From: Candidatus Endomicrobium labiotermitis
Lineage (GTDB): Bacteria > Elusimicrobiota > Endomicrobiia > Endomicrobiales > Endomicrobiaceae
Assembly: GCA_009778965.1 (NCBI GenBank)
Contig: WRFE01000005.1
Location: forward strand, 1 to 53,253
Direction: 5' to 3'
Length of the DNA stretch: 53,253 bases
Shown piece by piece: positions 42,760-51,843 of this stretch (within the stretch, counting starts at the first letter, position 1; the number at the start of each line of letters is the position of its first letter). The position numbers and the translations under genes are program-made. The notes below the pieces were generated by a model. The model was given only the letters and a program-made list of their open reading frames with translations. It did not search any database and was not told the origin of the DNA.

Positions 42760-43311
42760 ATGTCTGAAACATTGAAGCAGATAGGAATGAGAATTAAAGC
42801 TATGAGGGAAATTTCCGAGCTTTCCGCGGAAAGTTTTGCAAAAAGCATAAATCTTGACGAGGCGACGTATGTGAAATACGAGAAAGGCGAAGCCGATATT
42901 CCTTTGAGTGTTCTTTCGGCGATTTCTTCAAAGTATAAAGTTGAAATTACTGCGTTGATTACCGGAGGAGAGCCGCATTTGTCGCGCATTAATGTCGTGA
43001 AAAAAGGCAAAGGCTTGAGCGTTGAAAGAAGAAAAGAATATAAATATCAGGATTTGGCGTTCAATTTTATAAATAAAAAAGCTGAAGTGTTTTATGTTGT
43101 TGCCGAACCGCCTAAAGATGAGCCGAAACATTTTTATTCGCACACAGGGCAGGAATTTAACTATGTGCTTGAAGGTTCCATTAAACTTTTTTTTGACGGC
43201 AAAGAATATGTTCTTGAACAGGGCGACAGCGTTTATTTTAATTCCGGTTATAATCACTGTGTTGTGGCTGTCGGAGATAAGCCGGCGAGATTTTTAGCAG
43301 TTGTTCTTTAA
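42760..43311 (+). CDS. XRE-family regulator with C-terminal cupin domain
   Basis: A 183-residue protein. Residues about 8-62 form a helix-turn-helix domain of the XRE type (IGMRIKAMREISELSAESFA, YVKYEKGEADIPLSVLSAIS). Residues 105-183 form a cupin: HTGQEFNYVLEGSIKLFFDG, then GDSVYFNSGYNHCV. Such regulators often sense a small acid or its CoA ester and control the adjacent acyl-CoA synthetase gene, which is exactly the order here. GGAGG lies before ATG 42760; the longer frame starts in a repeat. Confidence 0.9.
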   Translation: MSETLKQIGMRIKAMREISELSAESFAKSINLDEATYVKYEKGEADIPLSVLSAISSKYKVEITALITGGEPHLSRINVVKKGKGLSVERRKEYKYQDLAFNFINKKAEVFYVVAEPPKDEPKHFYSHTGQEFNYVLEGSIKLFFDGKEYVLEQGDSVYFNSGYNHCVVAVGDKPARFLAVVL

Positions 43312-43353
43312 AGACAGAGAATAGAGAATAAAAAACGTATAGAAGTAACAAGT

Positions 43354-43389
43354 TGTCACCCTGCGCGAAGTCGCAGGGGCTATAAATTA
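43354..43389. repeat. Half copy of the GTCGCAG palindrome
   Basis: TGTCACCCTGCGCGAAGTCG then CAGGGGCTATAAATT, matching one arm of the element at 110-178. Confidence 0.65.
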
Positions 43390-43402
43390 AAGAGGTGTTC
43401 CA

Positions 43403-45064
43403 ATGTTAGTTGATAAATATGTTAAATCAAGTTACGAATCTTATGAAGATTTTATCGCGAATTGCAAAATAAACGTTCCGGACGATTTTAATTTCGGTTT
43501 TGATATCGTTGATGCTACTGCCGATGCTGAACCAAATAAAAAAGCGATGATTTGGTGCGATGAAAAAGGCGAAGAAAGGCTTTTTACTTTTGACGATATG
43601 AAAAAACAAAGCGCGCGCGCTGCAAACTTTTTTAAGTCTTTGGGAATAAAAAAGGGCGACGCCGTTATGCTTATGCTTAAAAGGCGTTATGAGTATTGGT
43701 TTGTTTCGGTAGCGCTTCATAAAATGGGCGCAATTCTTATACCCGCGACCCATCTTTTAACCGTAAAAGACCTGAAATACAGAGTCCCGGCGGCTGGCAT
43801 TAAAATGATAGTTTCGGCGGCTGATAAAAGAATAACAGATGTTGTTGATGAGGCAAAAAAAGATTTGCCTGAACTTAAACACCTTGTTTCCGTTGACGGC
43901 AGCGTCGAAGGCTGGCTTGAATATTCAAAAGAAGTTGAAAAACATTCCGATGTTTTTGAAAGACCTAAAGGCGCGGAAGCTACAAATAAAGACGATATAT
44001 TCCTTTTATATTTTACATCCGGAACTACCGGAATGCCAAAAATGGTATATCACAATTTTTCTTATCCGTTAGGGCATATTCTTACCGCAAGGTTTTGGCA
44101 GAATCTTAATGATGACAGCGTTCATATAACAGTTGCCGATACAGGCTGGGCAAAAGCGTCGTGGGGAAAAATATACGGGCAGTGGATAAGCGGCGCGTGT
44201 CTTTTTACTTATGATTTTGAGAGATTTAATCCTAGAGAGTTAATTTCCGTGATATCTAAACATAATGTCACTTCGTTTTGCGCTCCGCCGACAATATACA
44301 GACATTTAATAAAAGAAGATTTGTCTCAATATGATTTATCAAAACTTAAATATGTTGAAACCGCCGGCGAGCCGCTTAATCCGGAAGTATTTCATCAGTT
44401 TAAAAAAATGACAGGTCTTGAAATAAAAGAAGGTTTTGGTCAGACTGAAACCGTAGTTTTTGCCGCGACTTTTCCGTGGATGACTCCAAAACCCGGATCT
44501 ATGGGAAAACCTTCGGCGGGCTGGGATGTTGACATTGTTGATGATGAAAATAATTCGTGCGAACCCGGTCAGGAAGGTCATTTGGTAATAAGAACGGACA
44601 AAGAAAAGCCCGTTGGGCTATTTTGCGGATATTATAAAGATGAAGCGCTTACGAAAAGAGCGTGGAGCGGCGGAATATATGATACCGGCGATATGGCTTA
44701 CAAAGATGAAGACGGCTATTTGTGGTTTGTCGGCAGGTGCGATGACGTTATAAAAAGTTCGGGTTACAGAATCGGGCCTTTTGAAGTGGAAAGCGCGTTG
44801 ATAGAGCATCCCTGCGTTTTGGAATGCGCGATTACCGGCGTTCCCGATGAAGAAAGAGGAGCAATAGTTAAAGCAACCGTAATTCTTGCCAAGGGATATG
44901 TCGCAAGTCCCGAGCTTGTCGCAGAGCTTCAAAATCACGTTAAAAAAACGACAGCCCCTTATAAATATCCGAGAATAATAGAATTTGTAAAAGAATTGCC
45001 TAAAACGATAAGCGGAAAAATAAGACGTGTGGAAATAAGGGAAACCGACAATAAAGGTAAATAA
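43403..45064 (+). CDS. AMP-dependent acyl-CoA synthetase (acetyl-CoA synthetase-like)
   Basis: Forms acyl-AMP and then acyl-CoA. Motifs: the phosphate loop [12 protein letters not shown] near residue 209, [40 protein letters not shown], and the C-terminal catalytic lysine in [10 protein letters not shown]. 553 residues, closer to the medium-chain acyl/acetyl-CoA synthetase group than to AcsA (which is ~650). The exact acid used cannot be read. GAGGTG precedes the ATG. It lies between its likely regulator and phosphotransacetylase. Confidence 0.92.
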   Translation: MLVDKYVKSSYESYEDFIANCKINVPDDFNFGFDIVDATADAEPNKKAMIWCDEKGEERLFTFDDMKKQSARAANFFKSLGIKKGDAVMLMLKRRYEYWFVSVALHKMGAILIPATHLLTVKDLKYRVPAAGIKMIVSAADKRITDVVDEAKKDLPELKHLVSVDGSVEGWLEYSKEVEKHSDVFERPKGAEATNKDDIFLLYFTSGTTGMPKMVYHNFSYPLGHILTARFWQNLNDDSVHITVADTGWAKASWGKIYGQWISGACLFTYDFERFNPRELISVISKHNVTSFCAPPTIYRHLIKEDLSQYDLSKLKYVETAGEPLNPEVFHQFKKMTGLEIKEGFGQTETVVFAATFPWMTPKPGSMGKPSAGWDVDIVDDENNSCEPGQEGHLVIRTDKEKPVGLFCGYYKDEALTKRAWSGGIYDTGDMAYKDEDGYLWFVGRCDDVIKSSGYRIGPFEVESALIEHPCVLECAITGVPDEERGAIVKATVILAKGYVASPELVAELQNHVKKTTAPYKYPRIIEFVKELPKTISGKIRRVEIRETDNKGK

Positions 45065-45100
45065 CAAAGTACAAAGAACAATAATCTAAAACCTTTCATT

Positions 45101-45192
45101 TGTCATTCCGGACTTGATCCGGAATCTATGTTGTTTTTAGAATTGCTTGAAGACAGTAACAAAAGTGGATCCCGTTTTTCAACGGGATGACA
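45101..45192. repeat. Dispersed palindrome between acyl-CoA synthetase and pta
   Basis: TGTCATTCCGGACTTGATCC with its inner inverse GGATC..., and AACGGGATGACA at the end with its own small hairpin CCCGTTTTTCAACGGG. It ends ten bases before the pta ribosome-binding site. Confidence 0.8.
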
Positions 45193-45216
45193 CGGCACTT
45201 AAAGGAGTGTATTATC

Positions 45217-46221
45217 ATGAATGTCAAAGCGCATATTATAGAACTTGCCAAAAAAGTTAAAGGAAAGGTAATACTTCCCGAAAGTTCAGATATAAGGGTG
45301 TTAAAAGCTGCTCAAATGCTTGTTAAAGACGGCGTTTGCGGCGTAATTTTGCCAGCGGAAAATGTTGAGGAAGTTAAGAAAAACGCTGCATCAGCAGGTA
45401 TTGATTTAAGCGGAGTTGAAATTATAAACATTGACAGGGCTCTTCTTGACGATAAAAAAATTGAGGCATTTATTGCCGCCCGTACTAAAAAAGGAATGAA
45501 TCCAGAAGACGCTCTGAACCTTTTAAAAAATCCTATTTATTATGCAATGATGTATTTAAAAAGCGGGAAATGCGACGCTTGTGTGTGCGGCGCGGTTGCG
45601 GATACAGCCGATGTTTTAAGAGCAGGGATACATGTTGTGGGCGCGGCTGAGGGTATAAAACTTGTGTCGTCATATTTTCTTATGATTCCTCCCGAAAACC
45701 ATAAAATAGTAAAAGAAGCGGTATTATTTGCCGATTGCGGAGTTAATCCTAATCCGGATGCGGCAGGCTTGAAAGATATTGCTGTTGCTACTGTAGGAAA
45801 TTTCCAAAAACTTTTTCCCGGCAGGGAAGCAAACGCGGCATTTTTGTCATTTTCGACAAAAGGCAGCGCGAAGAACGAAACATTGGACAAAATTATAGAG
45901 GCTACGGCTTTAACGCAGAAATATTATGAAGGGCAAAAGGGAATAAATGTTGACGGTGAAATGCAGTTTGACGCTGCGGTTTTGCCTGAAATCGGAAAGA
46001 AAAAAGCTCCGGGCTCTAAGGTTGCGGGAAATGCCAATATTTTTATATTTCCTGATTTGAATGCCGGAAATATAGGCTATAAAATGGCGGAAAGATTTGG
46101 CGGTTTTCAGGCAATAGGACCTTTGGTTCAGGGTTTGGCTTTGCCGGTAAGCGATTTAAGCCGCGGCTGCAATGCGGATGATATTTACCTTGCAAGCGCG
46201 ATAATGCTTTTACAAAAATAA
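45217..46221 (+). CDS. pta: Phosphate acetyltransferase
   Basis: Interconverts acetyl-CoA and acetyl phosphate. 334 residues of the PTA/PTB family: KGKVILPESSDIRVLKAAQM at the N-terminus, GMNPEDALNLLKNPIYYAMM, GAVADTADVLRAGIHVVG, VNPNPDAAGLKDIAVATV, FLSFSTKGSAKNETLDKI, DGEMQFDAAVLPEIG and FPDLNAGNIGYKMAERFGGF. The start at 45217 follows AAAGGAG; the longer frame begins in a repeat. With the adjacent acyl-CoA synthetase it points to acetate production or uptake. No acetate kinase gene is in the window. Confidence 0.94.
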   Translation: MNVKAHIIELAKKVKGKVILPESSDIRVLKAAQMLVKDGVCGVILPAENVEEVKKNAASAGIDLSGVEIINIDRALLDDKKIEAFIAARTKKGMNPEDALNLLKNPIYYAMMYLKSGKCDACVCGAVADTADVLRAGIHVVGAAEGIKLVSSYFLMIPPENHKIVKEAVLFADCGVNPNPDAAGLKDIAVATVGNFQKLFPGREANAAFLSFSTKGSAKNETLDKIIEATALTQKYYEGQKGINVDGEMQFDAAVLPEIGKKKAPGSKVAGNANIFIFPDLNAGNIGYKMAERFGGFQAIGPLVQGLALPVSDLSRGCNADDIYLASAIMLLQK

Positions 46222-46325
46222 AAGGCAGAAGTTGAGAAGGTGTGATGTTGGGAAGTTGAGTAAAAACAAAGACAAAGTCATTGCTCCGCTTCTCAACCTC
46301 TCATCATCTCATTTTCTGAAGTTAA
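46222..46325. repeat. Inverted repeat of GTTGAGAAG type after pta
   Basis: The arms AAGTTGAGAAGGTGTGATG (left) and CTTCTCAACCTCTCATCATC (right) are largely complementary. Similar in kind to 13349-13490. It could end the pta transcript. Confidence 0.55.
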
Positions 46326-46326
46326 A

Positions 46327-47112
46327 ATGGAAATAATAGATTCTCATACTCATGTCTATCCGGATAAAGTCGCCGAAAAAGCCAAAGAGCATTTGCAGAA
46401 GGCTTTCAGCCGGACTATGATAGATTTGCCGATTGTCAGCAACCTTTTTAAGCATATGGACAAAGCCGGCATTTCAAAAAGCGTTGTTGCTTCGGTAGCA
46501 TCCCGCCCAGATCAGGTTGTTCCTATAAATAATTGGCTTTTTTCGTTAAAAGATACAAGAATAATTCCGTTTGCGGCTATGCATCCGTATTTTGACGGGT
46601 ACAAAGAAGAGCTGAAGCGAATTAAAGATAATGCCTGCGGAATAAAGCTTCAATCGGAATTCCAGCTGTTTTTTGTTGATGATGAAAAAGCGTTTCCGAT
46701 GTATGAAGAGCTTCAAAAACTTCAAATTCCGGTGCTTTTTCACTGCGGCGTGGAATTAAGTTCCCCGGGAGAAGTCCGTTCGTCTCCGGACAGAATTCTT
46801 AATGTTATGAAAAAATTTCCCGAACTTAAAATAATAGGCGCTCATATGGGCGGTTTTTTAATGTGGGATGAGGTTTTGGAAAAACTTGCAGGCAAAAATA
46901 TATACTTTGACACTTCCGACAGTTTAAAGATGAAAAAAGAGCTTCTTACGCGTCTTTTTGAAAAACACGGCTTTGACAAGATATTTTACGGGTCGGATTT
47001 CCCTTTGGAATACCCTAAAAACGATGTGAATTCTATAAAATCTTTAGATATATCGCAGGAAAACAAGCAGAAAATTCTTTCCGGAAACATTAAGTCATTT
47101 TTAACCCTCTAA
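46327..47112 (+). CDS. Amidohydrolase-2 family metal-dependent hydrolase
   Basis: A 261-residue TIM-barrel hydrolase. Metal-binding residues are visible: DSHTHVYP (HxH at residues 6-8), LFHCG, GAHMGG and YGSDFP with the final Asp. The substrate is unknown; relatives include decarboxylases and hydrolases of aromatic or lactone substrates. The ribosome-binding site is weak (GAAG). It stands between two repeats or promoters and may be a single-gene unit. Confidence 0.88.
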   Translation: MEIIDSHTHVYPDKVAEKAKEHLQKAFSRTMIDLPIVSNLFKHMDKAGISKSVVASVASRPDQVVPINNWLFSLKDTRIIPFAAMHPYFDGYKEELKRIKDNACGIKLQSEFQLFFVDDEKAFPMYEELQKLQIPVLFHCGVELSSPGEVRSSPDRILNVMKKFPELKIIGAHMGGFLMWDEVLEKLAGKNIYFDTSDSLKMKKELLTRLFEKHGFDKIFYGSDFPLEYPKNDVNSIKSLDISQENKQKILSGNIKSFLTL

Positions 47113-47132
47113 AAAATCGTCTGAAAAATAGG

Positions 47133-47160
47133 TTGACAAAATCCATAGGCGGAGTATAAT
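47133..47160 (+). promoter_or_regulatory. Strong promoter of the M6 protease gene
   Basis: TTGACA (47133-47138), 16 bases and TATAAT (47155-47160), both perfect. Transcription should start near 47167, only about two bases before the annotated ATG at 47169. Confidence 0.85.
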
Positions 47161-47168
47161 ATAGTATC

Positions 47169-50100
47169 ATGAAGCCCTTAATGAAAAGAATACTATTGCC
47201 AATGTTTGTATTAATATGCTTTGCGGGGATTTCCCTGGCAGTACCGGCAAGTCCGGAGTTTTTTGAAACAGAACAGCCGGACGGCGAAAGAATAACGTTA
47301 AAAATGCAGGGTGACGAGTTTTATAACTGGACGGAAGACAAGCAGGGGTACACCGTAATAAAAGACCGGAATACAAGAGAATGGTTTTACGCAGAGCAGG
47401 ACAAAGACGGAAATTTACAAAAAACAAAACACAGAGTAGGAAATAAGACTTCTCCCCAAACCCTTGGAATTCCAAAACACCTCAAAAAAAGAAATTTCCA
47501 AACAACAGCCGATGAAAGAAGAATGACAATGCATGCGGCAGACGATTTAAGAAAGAATCATCCGCAGTTTTCTGTTTTGTCGGGAAATTCGGGTATTGCC
47601 GCGTCAGGCGCGCAAATCGGTATATCCGGCAGTTCCGGTATTGTCTTAACCGGAGCGCCTTCCGCCGTAACATACAAGCATCTTGTAATACTTGTTGCTT
47701 TTGCGGACAAGCCTTTTGCGATTACTAACCCTAAAAAAGAATTTGAAGATTTATTTAATCAGGAAAAGTATTCAAAACACGAAGCTCATGGTTCTGTTAA
47801 AGACTATTTTGAAGAAGTATCATACGGCACATTGATTCTTGAAACTGTTGTTACGGAAGTTGTTCATTTGAGTAAAACTAACGAATATTACAAAGGCTCG
47901 ACCGGCTATGAAAATGCCAGAGAAATGGTAACGGATGCTCTTACGGCGCTTGATGAAGCCCGTTTTGATTTTTCCGGGTTTGAAGAAAGTTTTATTACTG
48001 TTGTCCATGCCGGAGCAGGGCTGGAAGCCGGCGGGGATTCTATGTGGTCTCATAAATGGTCGGTAAATAATTTCCGCACTTGGGATAACAAGAGATTTTC
48101 GGTATATGCTACTATTCCCGAATTGAGAGGAAACGGTAAAGGTGTTCCGCAGATTACAACAATAGGAGTAGCTTGTCACGAGCTGGGACATGCTATGCTG
48201 GGGCTTCCTGATTTATATGACATAACCGATATGGGTGAAGGAGTAGGTAATTATTGTGTTATGGGAAGCGGAAACTGGAATGGTTTCGGAGCTTTAGGAA
48301 ATGTGCCATCCCATTTTTGCGCATGGAGTAAAAATGAGGCGGGTTTTATAAATGTAACCGAATTGAGTTCAGAAGGGGCTTATGTTATTAATACAGCGGC
48401 ATCTGACAAAAACTCTTTTTATAAATTCAGCGGCGCGACTTTTGCCACAAAAGAGTATTTTTTAATGGAAAACCGCCAAGATACAGGCTTTGACGCGGGT
48501 TTGCCTGGAAGCAACAGAGGAATATTAATATGGCATATTGATGAAAGCGTGTCGAGTAATGCTAACCGCAGACAGTATATGGTCGGTCTTAAAGAAGCTG
48601 ACGGTTCAAATGATTTGGCGATGAAAAGGAACAGAGGCAAAGACAGCCATTATTTCCGCGCGGGTAATAATACCAATTTTACCGATACGACAAATCCTAA
48701 CAGTAAGAGTTATTCCGGTAAAAGCGCCGATTTTCCTATTACACGAATATCCGTTACCGGGAAAACTATGACGTTCATGGTAGGCTACGGTGTGGCAGGC
48801 AGTATAAATTCCATAAGTCCGGCTGTTTCAAAGTTCGGCAAAAGCGTTGAAATATCAATTTACGGGGATAATTTTATTGACAGTTCAGTTGCAAAGCTTA
48901 TTTTTGAAAATCAGTCTATTACGGCAAGTTCGACGGTATATGTATCATCAGGACAGATAAATGCCTTTTTTAATATACCTTCAAACAGCCGGACAGGAAA
49001 CTGGGACATTATTTTAGAAAATTACGGATATGTTTCCGAACGCGTAACAAAAACCGAAGCGTTTTCAATAGAGGAGAATATATTACTTACCGGAATAGAT
49101 AAGACAGTCGCAATAGAAGGAACGCAATTTAGTGCCGGTATTACGGGCAAGCAGTTTGATAATCTGGCAGGTTTAAGGCTTGAAAATCAATCCGAGGTTA
49201 TAAATGCTTCGACTTTTACCGTTCATTCACCGGAGTCAGCAAACATTGTTTTTGATATTCCTAATCTCAGCGTTCAGGAAACATTTAATTTGACTGCGCT
49301 TAATTCTGAGGGGGATTTAGTAACAATTCCTAATGCGGTTATTGTATATCAAGCTCCTGCCATAACATCTTTTTCATACAAAGAATTTGAATTTTCAACT
49401 CTAGTAGAAATGACTGTGAATGGTTCAAATTTTTTACTTGGCGATACCATAATAAAACTTAAAAGAGAAAGCGACGGGGAAGAAATTACTCCTTCAATTT
49501 CTTCTTTTGCGAGCGATAAAATTATTTGTTCTTTTGATATTACTGCCGTGGATACCGGAACTTGGAATGTCTGTGCTGTATCGTTGGCAACCGGATACGA
49601 ATACCTGAGTGCTGTTACTTATAACGCAAATCATTCGCCGTATAATGAGCTTGGAGTAATAATGGCTTTTAACGGTGTTACGAAAAACGCTTCGGTTTTT
49701 GTTTCGGAAGGAACTTTCCCCGGAGGTGTCACTGTAACCATAACTCAGGAAACCAATTTTGTTATGCCCGATAAAAATTCAGGGTTTACTCATACCGGAA
49801 TCGGCGTGAAAGTAGAAGCTCAGGGTAATCAGCCGTCAATACCTTTGTTATTAAAAATACCATATACTATTGAAAGTTTGGGCAGTATAGATGAAAATGC
49901 TCTTGTCATAGCCAGATACGATGATGTAAGCAATAAATGGATTCCGTTAGATTCGGAGATTGATCCTGCTGATAAGTCAGTGAGCGCTAAAACAGACCAT
50001 TTATCGGTATTTGCCATACTTGCCAAAATACCGAGCCCAATGTCTGTTTCGACAGTATTTAAATTTTACCCTAATCCGGTACGGAATAACGGATTTGTGA

Positions 50101-50315
50101 ATTTTGAGAATTTATCGTCAAAAGACGCAACAATAACAATATATACATATTTAGGTAAGAAAGTTAAAACATTAAAAATAGCCGCAGGCGCTCCGCCAGT
50201 ACAATGGGATACAAGAAATGAAAGCGGAGACAGGGTTTCAAGCGGAGTGTATATAGGTTATGTGGAGTACAGCGGCGGCGATAAAAAAACTATAAAGATA
50301 ATGATACAGAGATAA
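47169..50315 (+). CDS. M6-family secreted metalloprotease with type-IX-like C-terminal domain
   Basis: A 1,048-residue exported protease. Signal peptide at residues 1-26 (RILLPMFVLICFAGISLAVP). The M6 (immune inhibitor A-like) domain covers about residues 30-540, with zinc site HELGH at 337-341 and LPDLYD following. From about 541 to 800 are IPT/TIG-like beta domains (INSISPAVSKFGKSVEISIY). The C-terminal ~85 residues (from FKFYPNPVRNN near 964) form a FlgD-like Ig domain ending KTIKIMIQR, as in T9SS cargo or membrane-anchored exoproteins. Met5 is an alternative start. It is followed by a PorV-like gene. Confidence 0.92.
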   Translation: MKPLMKRILLPMFVLICFAGISLAVPASPEFFETEQPDGERITLKMQGDEFYNWTEDKQGYTVIKDRNTREWFYAEQDKDGNLQKTKHRVGNKTSPQTLGIPKHLKKRNFQTTADERRMTMHAADDLRKNHPQFSVLSGNSGIAASGAQIGISGSSGIVLTGAPSAVTYKHLVILVAFADKPFAITNPKKEFEDLFNQEKYSKHEAHGSVKDYFEEVSYGTLILETVVTEVVHLSKTNEYYKGSTGYENAREMVTDALTALDEARFDFSGFEESFITVVHAGAGLEAGGDSMWSHKWSVNNFRTWDNKRFSVYATIPELRGNGKGVPQITTIGVACHELGHAMLGLPDLYDITDMGEGVGNYCVMGSGNWNGFGALGNVPSHFCAWSKNEAGFINVTELSSEGAYVINTAASDKNSFYKFSGATFATKEYFLMENRQDTGFDAGLPGSNRGILIWHIDESVSSNANRRQYMVGLKEADGSNDLAMKRNRGKDSHYFRAGNNTNFTDTTNPNSKSYSGKSADFPITRISVTGKTMTFMVGYGVAGSINSISPAVSKFGKSVEISIYGDNFIDSSVAKLIFENQSITASSTVYVSSGQINAFFNIPSNSRTGNWDIILENYGYVSERVTKTEAFSIEENILLTGIDKTVAIEGTQFSAGITGKQFDNLAGLRLENQSEVINASTFTVHSPESANIVFDIPNLSVQETFNLTALNSEGDLVTIPNAVIVYQAPAITSFSYKEFEFSTLVEMTVNGSNFLLGDTIIKLKRESDGEEITPSISSFASDKIICSFDITAVDTGTWNVCAVSLATGYEYLSAVTYNANHSPYNELGVIMAFNGVTKNASVFVSEGTFPGGVTVTITQETNFVMPDKNSGFTHTGIGVKVEAQGNQPSIPLLLKIPYTIESLGSIDENALVIARYDDVSNKWIPLDSEIDPADKSVSAKTDHLSVFAILAKIPSPMSVSTVFKFYPNPVRNNGFVNFENLSSKDATITIYTYLGKKVKTLKIAAGAPPVQWDTRNESGDRVSSGVYIGYVEYSGGDKKTIKIMIQR

Positions 50316-50365
50316 TAAAACGGCAATTACGAATTATGAAGGAACGTCTTAAACGGGAAAAGAAA

Positions 50366-51283
50366 ATGAAAACGAAGGCAAAGCTTTTATTATTAGTTTT
50401 CATAATGATGTTGCTATCAGTCGCGGTATTATACGCGTCTGAAGGGACAACTGCGTTGCCGTTTTTACAAATGCCCGCGGGTGCAAGATATATAGCAATG
50501 GGTGCGGCGGGAACAGCATTTGCCAATGATTCAACTGCAATGTATTGGAATCCCGGGTTAATGGTCAAAAAAGGAAAGAACAGTTTTGATTTTATGCATT
50601 CGGCGTATCTTGAAGGAAGCAGTTACGATTATGCGTCTTTCGGCTATCAGATAAATGAGAAAAGCGCGTTAGGCGTATCGCTGCAATATTTTTCTTACGG
50701 AAAAGTAGAGATGTTCGATATGTCAGGCAATGATGTCGGCAGCGTAAATCCTTATGACGTTGCTGTGGCTGCCGGATATTCCGTGGATATCAGCGGTTTT
50801 GGCATAGGCATAAGCGGAAAAATAATACGGTCTAAACTTGAAGCTGAAGCGACGGCATTTGCTTTTGATTTAGGTATAAGCGCGCCGAAAATGTTTGACG
50901 GCAAATTTTTGTCAGGTTTGACAATATCAAATATAGGAAGCGGAGTAAAATACGATCAGGAAAGCGAAAAACTGCCGGGAACAATCCGGCTTGGCGGAGC
51001 GTATCAGTTTAACGAACATTTGCTGGCGGCAATGGATATAGGCGTTCCGTTTGCCGGAAAAGCGTATTGCGCTTTAGGGGCTGAATATTCATTGCCTTTG
51101 AGCGAGTATGTTTCTGCAGCATTCCGAGGCGGATATAACACAACGTCAGATGCCGAAGGCGTAACTGGGCTTACTGCGGGATTTGGCTTAGGGTATAGAT
51201 CGTTTATAGTGAATTATGCTTTTGTTCCTTTTGGGAATTTGGGTATTACGCACAGAATTTCTCTTACCTATTTTTGGTTGTAA
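50366..51283 (+). CDS. PorV/PorQ-like outer membrane beta-barrel protein
   Basis: A 305-residue exported protein with signal peptide LLLLVFIMMLLSVAVLYA. After it comes the family signature MPAGARYIAMGAAGTAFAND and STAMYWNPGLM. The rest is built of alternating amphipathic strands ending in an aromatic (YFWL), as in outer-membrane barrels. PorV shuttles T9SS cargo to the surface in Bacteroidota; homologues occur in other diderms. The gene follows a protease bearing a T9SS-like C-terminus, which suggests the same role. I use ATG 50366; the ATG at 50336 adds ten basic residues before the signal peptide. Confidence 0.85.
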   Translation: MKTKAKLLLLVFIMMLLSVAVLYASEGTTALPFLQMPAGARYIAMGAAGTAFANDSTAMYWNPGLMVKKGKNSFDFMHSAYLEGSSYDYASFGYQINEKSALGVSLQYFSYGKVEMFDMSGNDVGSVNPYDVAVAAGYSVDISGFGIGISGKIIRSKLEAEATAFAFDLGISAPKMFDGKFLSGLTISNIGSGVKYDQESEKLPGTIRLGGAYQFNEHLLAAMDIGVPFAGKAYCALGAEYSLPLSEYVSAAFRGGYNTTSDAEGVTGLTAGFGLGYRSFIVNYAFVPFGNLGITHRISLTYFWL

Positions 51284-51306
51284 TAATTTACAAAACTTTG
51301 TATAAT
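51278..51306 (+). promoter_or_regulatory. Putative rimP-nusA promoter
   Basis: TTGTAA (51278-51283), 17 bases and TATAAT (51301-51306). The -35 box overlaps the last codon and stop of the PorV-like gene. Confidence 0.6.
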
Positions 51307-51317
51307 CTGAAACAGAG

Positions 51318-51350
51318 AAGGCGGCTGATAATTAGCCGTCTTTTATTTTT
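51318..51350 (+). terminator. Terminator-like hairpin in the rimP-nusA leader
   Basis: AAGGCGGCT (51318-51326) and AGCCGTCTT (51334-51342) pair with one G-U, and the sequence continues TTATTTTT. It lies a few bases after the predicted transcription start and 14 bases before the rimP ATG. It could end the PorV-like transcript, act as an attenuator, or do both. Confidence 0.7.
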
Positions 51351-51363
51351 GAGGGAATATAAA

Positions 51364-51831
51364 ATGGCTGATACTCAAAGCAAAATAAAAGAAATAGAAA
51401 ATATTCTAAGTCCTGTTGCGGAAAATGAAAATATGGAACTGGTTGACGTTCAGTATTTAAAAGAAGCCGGCGATTGGGTTTTAAGAATTTTTATAGATAA
51501 AGAAAACGGCGTTAATATGGATGACTGCGCTCAGGCAAGCCGCGCTTTTGAAGCTTCTTTAGATGAAAGCGACATATTGAAGGATTCTTACGTTTTGGAA
51601 GTTTCGTCTCCCGGGATTGACAGGGTTTTAAAAACCGAAAAAGATTTTAAACGGTTTGCCGGAAGTAAAATAAAAGTAAGGACTTTTAATCCTATAAATA
51701 ACCAAAAGAATTTTTTAGGAGAAATTTGCTCCTGTAATGACGGAAAAGTAATAATTAATGACGTGACAAAAGGTGAAGTTGAAATAGAGATAACAGAAAT
51801 AAAAAAAGCAAATTTAGAAGCTGATATATAA
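51364..51831 (+). CDS. rimP: Ribosome maturation factor RimP
   Basis: A 155-residue 30S assembly factor. It has the N-terminal alpha/beta domain (ILSPVAENENMELVDVQYLK, WVLRIFIDKENGVNMDDCAQ, SYVLEVSSPGIDRVL) and a C-terminal SH3-like beta part. SSPGIDRxL is the family signature. GAGGG precedes ATG 51364; a longer open frame from 51274 runs through the promoter and hairpin and is rejected. It precedes nusA as in most bacteria. Confidence 0.93.
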   Translation: MADTQSKIKEIENILSPVAENENMELVDVQYLKEAGDWVLRIFIDKENGVNMDDCAQASRAFEASLDESDILKDSYVLEVSSPGIDRVLKTEKDFKRFAGSKIKVRTFNPINNQKNFLGEICSCNDGKVIINDVTKGEVEIEITEIKKANLEADI

Positions 51832-51843
51832 GGGGGAAATGCC

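Noticed and set aside
51274-51363. Longer start for RimP
   Set aside because: It would run through the stop of the PorV-like gene, the promoter and the hairpin; family homology begins at 51364.
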